DNA from: JBDRGX01 sp043817485 [NCBI: bacterium]
Lineage (GTDB): Bacteria > JBDRGX01
Direction: 5' to 3'
Assembly: GCA_043817485.1 (NCBI GenBank)
Contig: JBDRGX010000096.1
Span: 1-8,582, forward strand
Length of the DNA: 8,582 nt
Shown here: positions 1 to 6,383 of the stretch, piece after piece
Layout: each line of letters opens with the position of its first letter
Position numbering within the stretch: the stretch's first letter is position 1
Position numbers and translations under genes: made by a program
The notes under the pieces: model-generated
Told to the model about the DNA's origin: nothing
Databases searched by the model: none
Seen by the model: only the letters and a program-made list of their open reading frames with translations

Positions 1-1668
1 GGAAATAAAATATTTTCTACATCTATTTTACAAAGAGCAATTAGAACTAAATTGTCTAATGCTTATAGTTTTGAAAAAATAGAAATTGATAGATATGGTA
101 TCTATGAAATTTATTCAGAAAAAGGTTATTTGGGCTGTGAAATTGTTTCAAATCTTATTTATGATGAAGAAAATAAAAAAATAGATATTGTTTATTCTAT
201 TACAGAAGGTGATATTTATTCAGTTGAAGATATTATTATTAGAGGAAATAATTTTACAAAAGATAAAGTAATTAGAAGAGAATTGATAATTAAATCAGGT
301 GATATTTTAAATAGAAGTAAGGTATTAGATAGTCAGAAAAAAATTACTCAATTAGGTTTTTTTAATAAAGTAGTTCCTTTGACTGAACCAGGAACTCAAA
401 AAGGAATGATGGATTTAATTTTTGAAGTAGAAGAAAGAGAATCTGGATCAGCTCAAGTAGGTATGACTTATAGTAATGAAGAAAAATTCGTTGGTTTTAT
501 TGAAGTTGCTCATTCAAATTTTTTAGGTAGAGGACAAAAAATTTATGTTCGTTATGAATTTGGAACAAAAAAATCACAAGGAGAAATAGGTTTTACAGAA
601 CCTTGGTTATTTAATAAACCAATTTATAGTAATTTTAGATTATATAATTTGTTAAAAGATTATTCTTTTAGTGAAAGAGTTTATGGTGAAGGAAAAATAT
701 TAAATGAAGCAAAATACAAAACAGATCAAAAAGGATTTGAAACAACTTTAGGATATCGTTTTTGGAATTTTCATAACATTTATTTTACTTGTGAATATCA
801 AGAAATTGATTATCGTTTAATAAAAATTATTAAACCAAAAGAACCTACAATAGCACAATATCCTAATATAGATGAATATAATAAGGAAATGAATGCTTAT
901 AAAATAGTAATAGATACATTTTTTAATAAAAAAAATAATCCTTTTTATGTAAATGATGAACATACTTATTTTCATCCTGGTATTTCTATTGTTAAAGAAT
1001 TTATGACGGGTGAACAAATTGATTCCAATAAAGTATCTAAAGGTGGTCAAAAAATTGAATCTCGTACTATTTCTGGTTCTTATGTTTGGAATCAATATGA
1101 CGATCCTATAAATACGAGTAATGGTTTTAAATTAAGTTTTTATTCTAAATTAGCTGGATTAGGTGGTGATGAGTATTTTATAAAAAATAATTTGGATTAT
1201 GGACATTATTTTTCATTTCCATTAGGATTAGTTTTAGGACATCATCTTGTTTTTAGTATTGCTAAAGGGTATAAAGGAAATGATGTTCCTGCTATTGAAA
1301 GATATTTTGTTGGAGGTGTTAATACAATTAGAGGTTATGGAGAAAGATCAATTGCTGATAACTGTAGATCTCGATTAATTGCTAATATAGAATTAAAAAG
1401 AACTTTTGAAAATTTTTTTACTCCAGCAATGTTTATTGATTTTGGATCTGGATGGAGTAGTCCATCATTTGTAGAAAATCAAATAATTGATAAAGTTCCT
1501 AATTCTTGGAATGATATTTTTAAAGAAGTATCATTGAAAGATTTAAAAGGAAGTTATGGTGTTGGGATTAGACTTCTTACTCCAATGGGAATTATTAGAT
1601 TTGATTTTGCAAGACCATTTGAAAAAAAAGATTGGATGTGGCATTTCACTATTGGCCCAGTGTTTTAA
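1..1668 (+). CDS. bamA: Outer-membrane protein assembly factor BamA (5'-truncated by window edge)
   Basis: BamA is the Omp85-family core of the machine that folds beta-barrel proteins into the outer membrane. The frame is open from base 1 with no stop, so the true start lies upstream; the TTG at 52 is only an internal Leu codon. Numbering from base 1 (555 residues visible), residues 1 to about 60 look like the rest of a POTRA domain beginning with its GN-x-x-F turn. A complete last POTRA follows (about 68-147, with a RGNNFTKDKVIRRE motif). The 16-strand barrel runs from about residue 150, with SNFLGRGQ and GFTEPWLF motifs typical of early strands. The conserved loop-6 motif IRGYGE has its Arg at 444. 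The protein ends FTIGPVF with a C-terminal Phe, as expected of a barrel-targeting beta-signal. An extended loop around residues 278-320 carries NKKNNPFY. The next gene starts 1 nt after the TAA, suggesting an operon. Identification is firm; the N-terminal POTRAs and signal peptide are outside the window. Confidence 0.95.
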   Translation, partial: GNKIFSTSILQRAIRTKLSNAYSFEKIEIDRYGIYEIYSEKGYLGCEIVSNLIYDEENKKIDIVYSITEGDIYSVEDIIIRGNNFTKDKVIRRELIIKSGDILNRSKVLDSQKKITQLGFFNKVVPLTEPGTQKGMMDLIFEVEERESGSAQVGMTYSNEEKFVGFIEVAHSNFLGRGQKIYVRYEFGTKKSQGEIGFTEPWLFNKPIYSNFRLYNLLKDYSFSERVYGEGKILNEAKYKTDQKGFETTLGYRFWNFHNIYFTCEYQEIDYRLIKIIKPKEPTIAQYPNIDEYNKEMNAYKIVIDTFFNKKNNPFYVNDEHTYFHPGISIVKEFMTGEQIDSNKVSKGGQKIESRTISGSYVWNQYDDPINTSNGFKLSFYSKLAGLGGDEYFIKNNLDYGHYFSFPLGLVLGHHLVFSIAKGYKGNDVPAIERYFVGGVNTIRGYGERSIADNCRSRLIANIELKRTFENFFTPAMFIDFGSGWSSPSFVENQIIDKVPNSWNDIFKEVSLKDLKGSYGVGIRLLTPMGIIRFDFARPFEKKDWMWHFTIGPVF

Positions 1669-1669
1669 T

Positions 1670-2161
1670 ATGTTTATTAAAAAATATTTATGGGTTATTT
1701 TTATATTTATTTTTTTATTTTCTTTTGTTAAAGCAAATGAAATTGTTTGTAGTAATGAACTTATTACTCGTTTAGATGAATATGATGGTAAAAAAATAAT
1801 CTATAAAGGAGAAGTTATTGTTGTTATGAAAAGAGGAAATTTTGCTTGGATAAATGTACTTGATAATGGAACTGCAATTGGAATTTGGACATCTTTAAAT
1901 ATTATTCCAAAAATAAAATTTGTTGGAGATTATAAACATCAAGGAGATATTGTAGAAATTGTTGGAACATTTCATAAAACTTGTGTAGAACATGGTGGAG
2001 ATTTAGATATTCATGCAGAAAAAATTACTATTTTAGAAGAAGGAAAAATACTAAAACATCCTATAAGTGAACAAAAAATAAAAATTGCTTTAATTTTTTG
2101 TTTATTAACTATTATTACTTGGGGTTTATGTTTGTGGAGAAAAAAGCGTGAAATTAGCTAA
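1670..2161 (+). CDS. Secreted, membrane-anchored OB-fold-like protein of unknown function
   Basis: 163 residues. The ATG at 1670 is chosen because a signal peptide begins there: K4-K5, a hydrophobic run 6-20, then V-K-A before N23 as a probable signal peptidase I site. The frame is open further upstream, but that part only overlaps bamA. Residues about 38-122 look like a small OB-type beta barrel: YDGKKIIYKGEVI, then AWINVLDNGTAIGIW, then GDIVEIVGTFHK and a final strand AEKITILEEG, as in tRNA_anti/OB-type nucleic-acid-binding domains. Residues 137-156 form a transmembrane helix followed by RKKR, so the OB domain should face the periplasm with a short cytoplasmic tail. C27 and C105 could pair in the periplasm. 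There is no Shine-Dalgarno before the start; it follows the bamA stop by 1 nt and overlaps argJ by 14 nt, suggesting coupled translation. The fold is inferred from the strand pattern only, and I do not know the ligand or function. Confidence 0.75.
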   Translation: MFIKKYLWVIFIFIFLFSFVKANEIVCSNELITRLDEYDGKKIIYKGEVIVVMKRGNFAWINVLDNGTAIGIWTSLNIIPKIKFVGDYKHQGDIVEIVGTFHKTCVEHGGDLDIHAEKITILEEGKILKHPISEQKIKIALIFCLLTIITWGLCLWRKKREIS

Positions 2162-3314
2162 AGGATTCTTTTTTAATGGAATTAGTGTTGGAATAAAAAA
2201 ACAAGAAAAAAAAGATTTAGGTTTGATTTATTCAGAAAAGCCAGCTCAAATATCTGCTGTTTTCACTACTAATAAAATAAAAGCAGCTCCGATTAAATTA
2301 GGGATGAAAAGAATAAAAGAAAAAAATATTCAAGCAGTAATAGTTAATAGTGGAAATGCTAATGCTTGTACTGGGAATAAAGGTTATGAAGATGTGTTAA
2401 ATATTACAGAAAAGTTAGCAAAAGAACTTGGTTTAAATGCAAATAATGTAATAATGTCTTCAACTGGAATTATTGGTTATAAATTGCCTGTAGAAAAAAT
2501 TTGTGAGAATATTCCTGATTTAGTAAAAAATTTAGATAAAAATAAATTTGAAGATTTTTGCTATAGTATTTTAACTACAGATACGAAAATAAAACAAAAA
2601 ACAATTAAATTTAAAATTGATAATTTAGATATTATTCTCAATGGTACTGCAAAAGGTGCTGGAATGATGGCTCCTTCTTTAGCAACTCTTTTATGTTTTG
2701 TAATAACAGATGTTTCTATTTCTAAAACACTTTTACAAAAAGCTTTAAAAAATGCAATTACAAATTCTTTTAATTCAATTTCTATAGATGGTGATACAAG
2801 TACTAATGATACTATTTTAATATTAGCAAATGGTTGTGCAGGTAATAAAACAATTGAAAAAGAAGATGAAAATTTTAATAAATTTTCAAATGCTTTAAAT
2901 GAATTATTATTAGATTTAGCAAAACAAGTAGTAAAAGATGGAGAAGGAATTACTAAATTTATAAAAATAAATGTAAAGAATGCAAATTCTTTTATTGATG
3001 CAAAAAAAGTAGCTTTTTCAATTGCAAATTCTCCTTTAGTAAAAATAGCTTTATTTGGAGAAAATCCTAATTGGGGAAGATTGATGATGGCTATTGGAAA
3101 ATCTGGTGCTAAAATAAAATCAGAATTTATTGATATTTATTTAGAGAAAGAGCAAATTGTAAAAAATAGTCTTTTTTGCAATGTATTAAAAAATCTTCTT
3201 GAAAAAAGTGAAATAGAAATTACAGTAGATTTAAAAATAGGTTTAGCAAAAGCAACAGTTTATACTACAGATTTTTCTTATGATTATGTGAAAATTAATG
3301 CAGAATATAATTGA
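2148..3314 (+). CDS. argJ: Arginine biosynthesis protein ArgJ (ornithine acetyltransferase, possibly also N-acetylglutamate synthase)
   Basis: ArgJ moves the acetyl group from N-acetylornithine to glutamate, recycling acetylglutamate in cytoplasmic arginine synthesis; some members also make it from acetyl-CoA. The 388 residues are close to family length. The precursor is cut autocatalytically before the nucleophile Thr180, in KGAGMMAPSLAT-LL. Other family signatures are STG at 105-107 (oxyanion hole), VNSGNANACTG near 66-76, IDGDTSTNDT at 213-222, VKDGEGITKF near 262-271, NPNWGRLMMAIGKSGAK, and a C-terminus INAEYN matching the usual INADY ending. The start is GTG at 2148, preceded by GGAGA at 2136-2140 with 7 nt spacing, so this start lies inside the preceding gene's 3' end. 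No other arg gene is in view, so whether it is mono- or bifunctional cannot be judged. It probably shares the bamA transcript. The stop is TGA. Confidence 0.96.
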   Translation: MKLAKGFFFNGISVGIKKQEKKDLGLIYSEKPAQISAVFTTNKIKAAPIKLGMKRIKEKNIQAVIVNSGNANACTGNKGYEDVLNITEKLAKELGLNANNVIMSSTGIIGYKLPVEKICENIPDLVKNLDKNKFEDFCYSILTTDTKIKQKTIKFKIDNLDIILNGTAKGAGMMAPSLATLLCFVITDVSISKTLLQKALKNAITNSFNSISIDGDTSTNDTILILANGCAGNKTIEKEDENFNKFSNALNELLLDLAKQVVKDGEGITKFIKINVKNANSFIDAKKVAFSIANSPLVKIALFGENPNWGRLMMAIGKSGAKIKSEFIDIYLEKEQIVKNSLFCNVLKNLLEKSEIEITVDLKIGLAKATVYTTDFSYDYVKINAEYN

Positions 3315-3318
3315 TACT

Positions 3319-3346
3319 TGAACCGACGATTTAAATCGTCGGTTCA
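3319..3346. repeat. Perfect 28-bp GC-rich palindrome between convergent genes
   Basis: Each half reads TGAACCGACGATTT followed by its exact reverse complement, so there is no loop unless the central AT pairs open. It lies 4 nt behind the argJ stop and about 80 nt behind the stop of the opposing glycosyltransferase gene. It could act as a stem-loop ending both transcripts, but no T-run follows on either strand, so it is not a classical intrinsic terminator. Its GC content stands out against the surroundings, which suggests a dispersed palindromic repeat or a mobile-element end. The palindrome itself is certain; its role is not. Confidence 0.85.
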
Positions 3347-3425
3347 CCATACAAGCAAAAGTAAAACAATTATTCTCGATTTAAAATCATTTTTATATCT
3401 TTAAATGTAATTTAGTATAAAAATT

Positions 3426-4589
3426 TTATGATTGACCATGAGCAATTTTTAAAGCTATTTGAGCAATTTCAAAAGCAGCATAAGGTTTTGCAAGCGTAAG
3501 TGCATTTTTTTTAAGTTCATTCATTTTGTTTTTATTTTCCAAAAGTTTAGTCAATTTACAATGAAGTGTTACAATATTATTGATTTTTATTGCTGCTCCA
3601 TTTTCTAAAAGAAAATCGCAATTTCTTGATTCATTCCCTGGTACTGGATTTACAATAGCTATTGGAATACCGTTTGCTAAAGATTCAGTAATAGTAAGAC
3701 CTCCGGGTTTAGATACAATTATAGTGGCAATAGACATAAGTTCATGCATTTTATCAGTAAAGCCAATTATTTTAGTATAATGATAGGGATGTTCTTTTAT
3801 TTTATCAAGTTTTTTCTTAATAGATTCATTTTTACCTACCACGACTACAATTTCTAATGGAATTTTAATTTTCAACAATTCTTTATAAATTGTTTCAATA
3901 GGTCCTAATCCAAATCCTCCAGCCAATTGAAGTATAATGGGCTTATTTCCTGTAAGGTTATGTGATTTTAAACAAAGTGCACGATCTTGATGTTGATTAA
4001 AAAATGGATGAATAGGAATACCAGTAATACTAATATTTTCTTGTGGTACTCCCCAGTAATTCAAATAATTAGCTCCCTCTTCTGTGGCTGTACAATAATG
4101 TTCACAAGGATTTGTAACCCAAAGTCGATGAGTTTCATAATCAGTAGTTACTATCATATGTGGAATATTTATTTTTTTTTTATATCGAAGAGAAGCAATA
4201 ATTTCAGCTGGTAAAAAATGAGTATTAATAACAAGATCCCATGTTTCTTTTTTAAGTATTTTTAGAAGTGATCGTAAATTTAATTTTTCAACAAGAATTC
4301 GTAGACGATCACTTTTTTGTTTAGAACTTCGTTGATTATTAAATAGATCATAAACATATCCCCAAATATGAGGTGCTTTATTAAAAAGATTAAGATATGT
4401 TTGTGTATAAATTTTTCGAAAAGCAGTATTTGTAAAATCTAAAATATCGTAATTATAAATAATTGCTTTTGGGTTAAGCCCTTTTATGGCTAATTCTATG
4501 GCTTCAGCAGCACGTAAATGTCCAGATCCAATTGATGCTGATAGAATAAGTATTTTAGGATTTTTATTAGTATTTAATGTAGATTCCAT
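3426..4589 (-). CDS. MGDG-synthase-like glycosyltransferase (GT28; diacylglycerol/glycolipid glycosyltransferase)
   Basis: From the ATG at 4589 the protein has 387 residues. The N-terminal half is the MGDG-synthase domain: LSASIGSGH at 16-24 (the Gly-rich loop with His24), NTHFLPAE at 122-129, TTDYETHRLWV at 148-158 and ITGIPIHPFF at 188-197. The C-terminal half is the nucleotide-sugar domain of the MurG/GT28 type: QLAGGFGLGP at 221-230, GFTDKMHELM at 276-285, SKPGGLTITE at 293-302 and NPVPGNESRNC at 314-324. Relatives (plant and bacterial MGDG synthases, UgtP) transfer a hexose from a UDP-sugar to diacylglycerol on the inner face of the cytoplasmic membrane; the sugar and acceptor here are not known. 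A TTG at 4625 would add 12 residues, but it is part of the -35 hexamer of the promoter described below, so ATG is preferred. Neither start has a Shine-Dalgarno. The gene is single, convergent with argJ and divergent from ssrA. Confidence 0.88.
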   Translation of the reverse strand: MESTLNTNKNPKILILSASIGSGHLRAAEAIELAIKGLNPKAIIYNYDILDFTNTAFRKIYTQTYLNLFNKAPHIWGYVYDLFNNQRSSKQKSDRLRILVEKLNLRSLLKILKKETWDLVINTHFLPAEIIASLRYKKKINIPHMIVTTDYETHRLWVTNPCEHYCTATEEGANYLNYWGVPQENISITGIPIHPFFNQHQDRALCLKSHNLTGNKPIILQLAGGFGLGPIETIYKELLKIKIPLEIVVVVGKNESIKKKLDKIKEHPYHYTKIIGFTDKMHELMSIATIIVSKPGGLTITESLANGIPIAIVNPVPGNESRNCDFLLENGAAIKINNIVTLHCKLTKLLENKNKMNELKKNALTLAKPYAAFEIAQIALKIAHGQS

Positions 4590-4596
4590 AGGAGTT

Positions 4597-4625
4597 TTTA
4601 TAATAATTCTTATTTTGTTTGTCAA
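4597..4625 (-). promoter_or_regulatory. Near-consensus sigma70 promoter of the glycosyltransferase gene
   Basis: Reading the minus strand, TTGACA (4625-4620) is followed by a 17-nt spacer and TATAAA (4602-4597). Only 7 nt separate the -10 element from the ATG at 4589, so the expected start of transcription is at or within a few bases of the A of ATG. That predicts a leaderless or nearly leaderless mRNA, which fits the lack of a Shine-Dalgarno. This is read from sequence and spacing only. Confidence 0.75.
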
Positions 4626-4629
4626 GAAA

Positions 4630-4657
4630 AACTTTTTTATTGTACAATCAAAAAGTT
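4630..4657. promoter_or_regulatory. 28-bp inverted repeat centred between two divergent promoters
   Basis: The two 14-nt halves, AACTTTTTTATTGT and ACAATCAAAAAGTT, pair at 13 of 14 positions, with the single mismatch at 4638/4649. The core is ATTGTACAAT. It starts 4 bp behind the -35 of the glycosyltransferase promoter and ends 8 bp before the TTGACA of the ssrA side. It could be a shared operator. Its flanking A/T tracts also sit where UP elements contact the RNA polymerase alpha subunit. Either role is inference. Confidence 0.5.
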
Positions 4658-4665
4658 AAAAATGC

Positions 4666-4717
4666 TTGACATTTTAAATAAAATATAATAAATTTTTACA
4701 CTAAATAAGATTATAAC
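4666..4717 (+). promoter_or_regulatory. Probable ssrA promoter region
   Basis: A perfect TTGACA lies at 4666-4671. At the standard 17-nt spacing the -10 would be TAAATT (4689-4694, 4 of 6 matches), starting a precursor near 4701 whose leader RNase P would remove. A perfect TATAAT at 4684-4689 is only 12 nt from TTGACA, too close for sigma70. A TATAAC at 4712-4717 is at the right distance for starting directly at 4724 but lacks a good -35. Which pair is used cannot be decided by reading. Confidence 0.5.
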
Positions 4718-4723
4718 TTTAAG

Positions 4724-5073
4724 GGGGGCGATTGGTTTCGACAAGAATATGGAGATATAAGTGGCATATCGAGGTTGCCAAGTTTCTCGTAAAACACTGC
4801 GGCATTTTTTAAGCGCTAACAATAACTTAGCATTAGCTGCTTAGTAAGCAGTTCATCTTTTAAATTTTGTCTGCGGGGTTTAAAAGATGTAGGTTAGCAG
4901 ACTAATTTGTTATTTTTCATTCTGTAGAATAACAAATGAATTTAATCGGAATAGTTTTTCAAGATCCTGTTTGGAAGGAATTTGAAAAATGAAAATTAAA
5001 TTCCAAACTAAATATGTAGATGCTTATATTGATATATTTTTGGACGTGGGTTCAATTCCCACCGCCTCCACCA
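4724..5073 (+). ncRNA. ssrA: Transfer-messenger RNA (tmRNA, one-piece)
   Basis: tmRNA with SmpB rescues ribosomes stalled on broken mRNAs and tags the product for proteolysis. The tRNA-like ends are clear: 5' GGGGGCG (4724-4730) pairs with CGCCTCC (5063-5069, one G-U pair), followed by discriminator A and an encoded CCA (5071-5073). The T arm is GTGGG-TTCAATT-CCCAC (5046-5062), and the conserved TTCGAC follows the 5' acceptor strand at about 4737. The mRNA-like part holds the tag frame (4815-4844). Four pseudoknot regions can be traced: PK1 before the tag (TGCC/GGCA); PK2, with CATCTTTTAAA (4854-4864) pairing 4879-4889 and GTCTGC (4869-4874) pairing GCAGAC (4897-4902); PK3, with TTTGTTATT/AATAACAAA crossed by TTCATT/AATGAA; and PK4, with TTTTTCAA/TTTGAAAAA crossed by GTTTGGAA/TTCCAAAC. 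At 350 nt it has typical length, and the structure is complete. Confidence 0.97.
4815..4844 (+). other. tmRNA proteolysis-tag reading frame (ANNNLALAA, stop TAG)
   Basis: The resume codon GCT at 4815 starts nine sense codons, Ala-Asn-Asn-Asn-Leu-Ala-Leu-Ala-Ala, then TAG at 4842-4844. With the alanine carried by tmRNA itself, the added tag is AANNNLALAA. The LAA ending is the degron recognised by ClpXP-type proteases in other bacteria. The stop codon lies in a hairpin (CTGCTTA/TAAGCAG), as in helix 5 of other tmRNAs. Confidence 0.92.
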
Positions 5074-5096
5074 AAAAATTAAAAATAATTTTTTGG
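5071..5096 (+). terminator. AT-rich hairpin immediately behind ssrA
   Basis: An 11-bp perfect stem, CCAAAAAATTA (5071-5081) and TAATTTTTTGG (5086-5096), closes on an AAAA loop. The 5' arm includes the tRNA-like CCA end, so it can form only in the precursor. The T-run is inside the 3' arm rather than after it, so it is a weak intrinsic terminator at best and may be partly read through into the gene at 5114. Confidence 0.4.
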
Positions 5097-5113
5097 AATA
5101 AAAAGGAGAATTT

Positions 5114-5644
5114 ATGGATTTAGAAAATCTTTGGCAAGAGGCTTTAGAAAAAACACAAATTTTAAGATATCGATTAAAGCCATTATTAACTTTTCAAACA
5201 ACAACACTTTCTTATATTTTTCTTTCTGAATCAGTAGTTAATCTTGGAGATGTAGTAGTACGAAAAGGAAATATTTTAGTAGATAAACCTTTAATTCTTT
5301 TACCTCCTAATTATCCTCAATTTCAAGGATTTGAATTTGAAGAAGAAGAAGATCAATTTTCTGAAAATGATATTCGTTCTTTTTTTTTAATGAGAGGAAT
5401 TGTTTTACCTTCTTTAAAATATAATAATAAATCATATTCTATTGAAACTTTTGAAGGTAGTTTAGAAAAAGCTATAGATAAGTTTTCTGTTGATTTAGAA
5501 CAAAAAAAAGATATTGATTATGGTTTAATTACAGGTGCAGATGATAGTTGGAATTTTTCTCTTCTTATTTATGTTACTAATCTAATGAATAAATTTGTTG
5601 GAAATGATTTAATGAATTTATTTAAAAAATATAAAAACAACTAA
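5114..5644 (+). CDS. Conserved-looking hypothetical protein downstream of ssrA
   Basis: 176 residues, soluble and acidic, with no signal peptide or membrane helix. The ATG at 5114 has a strong Shine-Dalgarno AGGAG (5104-5108) 5 nt before it. I do not recognise a named family. Visible features are an N-terminal helix (LWQEALEKTQILRYRLKPL, 6-24), a beta-rich stretch with SVVNLGDVVVRKGN (40-53), an acidic linker FEFEEEED (73-80), a segment RGIVLPSLKYNNKS (94-107) and a predicted helical C-terminus. SVNLGD and PPNYPQF look like conserved motif blocks, and I have a loose, unverified impression of similar unannotated proteins in Omnitrophota-type genomes. Only 40 bp separate it from ssrA with no obvious promoter, so it may be transcribed by read-through from ssrA. 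It converges with the HD-domain gene. No function is assigned. Confidence 0.8.
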   Translation: MDLENLWQEALEKTQILRYRLKPLLTFQTTTLSYIFLSESVVNLGDVVVRKGNILVDKPLILLPPNYPQFQGFEFEEEEDQFSENDIRSFFLMRGIVLPSLKYNNKSYSIETFEGSLEKAIDKFSVDLEQKKDIDYGLITGADDSWNFSLLIYVTNLMNKFVGNDLMNLFKKYKNN

Positions 5645-5706
5645 AATAACTTTTTGCAATGGCTTGATTTATTTTTTCAATTTTTTACTAATTACTGAAA
5701 GAAATT

Positions 5707-6375
5707 TTATAATAATTTTGTTTTATTTATAACTAATTCATAATTACATTTTAAAAAATTAGCTGCTCGTCGAGAAATAATCATACGAGAAAGAAATATC
5801 TCAAAATATTCCATTACTTGAGAAATATTAGTATCAATAGTTAAATTTAAACTAATAATTTTTTGATCTTTTTTTATTTTTAAAAATGCTTTTTTAACAG
5901 CATAATTTACTCGATCGTGCATATCAAAATTTATCATTTTAGCAGTTCTAACTCTTGTTAAATGAACATCAGCTTTATCTGCAATTATTAAACTTGCTGC
6001 AATTGAATTTACTGGATTACCACTATAATCTTCTTCATGATTTCCAACAGCAGCCATAATTGGAATAATTTCATTATTTTCCATTCCCATTTCTCTAAGA
6101 ATTCTGCTTATTATTTGTGTTCCAAATTGACCATGATATGGTCTTCCTATGACATTGCCTATATCATGAACATATCCAGCAATTGCTGCTAATTCAGCAT
6201 CTCTTTTAGAAAAATTAAGATTTGTAAGAATATCATGAGCAAAATTTGCTGTAATATTAGCATGTCTTTCACCGTGTTCTGTATAACCAATTATGCCTAA
6301 ATATTCATCTGTTTTTGCTAAAAACTCTTTAATTTCTTTATTTTGCTTTATATCGTTTAATTGTATTTTTTTCAT
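5707..6375 (-). CDS. HD-domain metal-dependent phosphohydrolase
   Basis: 222 residues. HD-superfamily metal ligands are visible in order: H34-GER-H38 on the first helix, the doublet H70-D71 in AGYVHDIGN, H81 in RPYHGQFG, H113 in GNHEED, and D133 or D136 in IADKADV. These residues bind one or two divalent metals and hydrolyse phosphate esters, often of nucleotides; the substrate here cannot be read. There is no GYP motif and no RelA/SpoT-like synthetase part, so a c-di-GMP-specific HD-GYP or a ppGpp synthetase is unlikely. Residues about 165-222 form a C-terminal extension without motifs I recognise. The ATG at 6375 lies 8 nt behind the yajC stop with no strong Shine-Dalgarno, so it is probably the second gene of a yajC operon. 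The protein is cytoplasmic. Confidence 0.85.
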   Translation of the reverse strand: MKKIQLNDIKQNKEIKEFLAKTDEYLGIIGYTEHGERHANITANFAHDILTNLNFSKRDAELAAIAGYVHDIGNVIGRPYHGQFGTQIISRILREMGMENNEIIPIMAAVGNHEEDYSGNPVNSIAASLIIADKADVHLTRVRTAKMINFDMHDRVNYAVKKAFLKIKKDQKIISLNLTIDTNISQVMEYFEIFLSRMIISRRAANFLKCNYELVINKTKLL

Positions 6376-6383
6376 TTTTTATT

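Noticed and set aside
52-54. TTG as the start codon of the BamA gene
   Set aside because: The same frame is open to base 1 and the residues before the TTG (GNKIFS...) continue a POTRA domain, so the gene is cut by the window edge rather than starting here.
817-1095. Minus-strand 92-codon open frame inside bamA
   Set aside because: Its composition (runs of Ile, Phe and Tyr) is the reverse reading of AT-rich barrel codons; no ribosome site or family features.
3312-3314. Possible UGA recoding, considered because the genome is so AT-rich
   Set aside because: ArgJ and QueH end on TGA exactly at their family C-termini, and tryptophans are encoded by TGG, so the standard bacterial code applies.
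3319-3346. Calling the palindrome an intrinsic terminator
   Set aside because: Neither strand has a T-run after the stem, so it is listed as a repeat with a possible termination role only.
3580-4214. Plus-strand open frames (3580-3780 and 3987-4214) inside the glycosyltransferase gene
   Set aside because: They are antisense shadows of a gene with conserved motifs throughout; no ribosome sites or homologous-looking content.
4637-4822. Minus-strand 61-codon open frame over the 5' part of ssrA
   Set aside because: It is antisense to a complete, conserved structural RNA and to its promoter region, with no ribosome site or recognisable protein features.
5645-5706. Terminator between the convergent genes ending at 5644 and 5707
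   Set aside because: T- and A-rich runs are present, but I find no stem beyond a weak TTTCA/TGAAA pairing.
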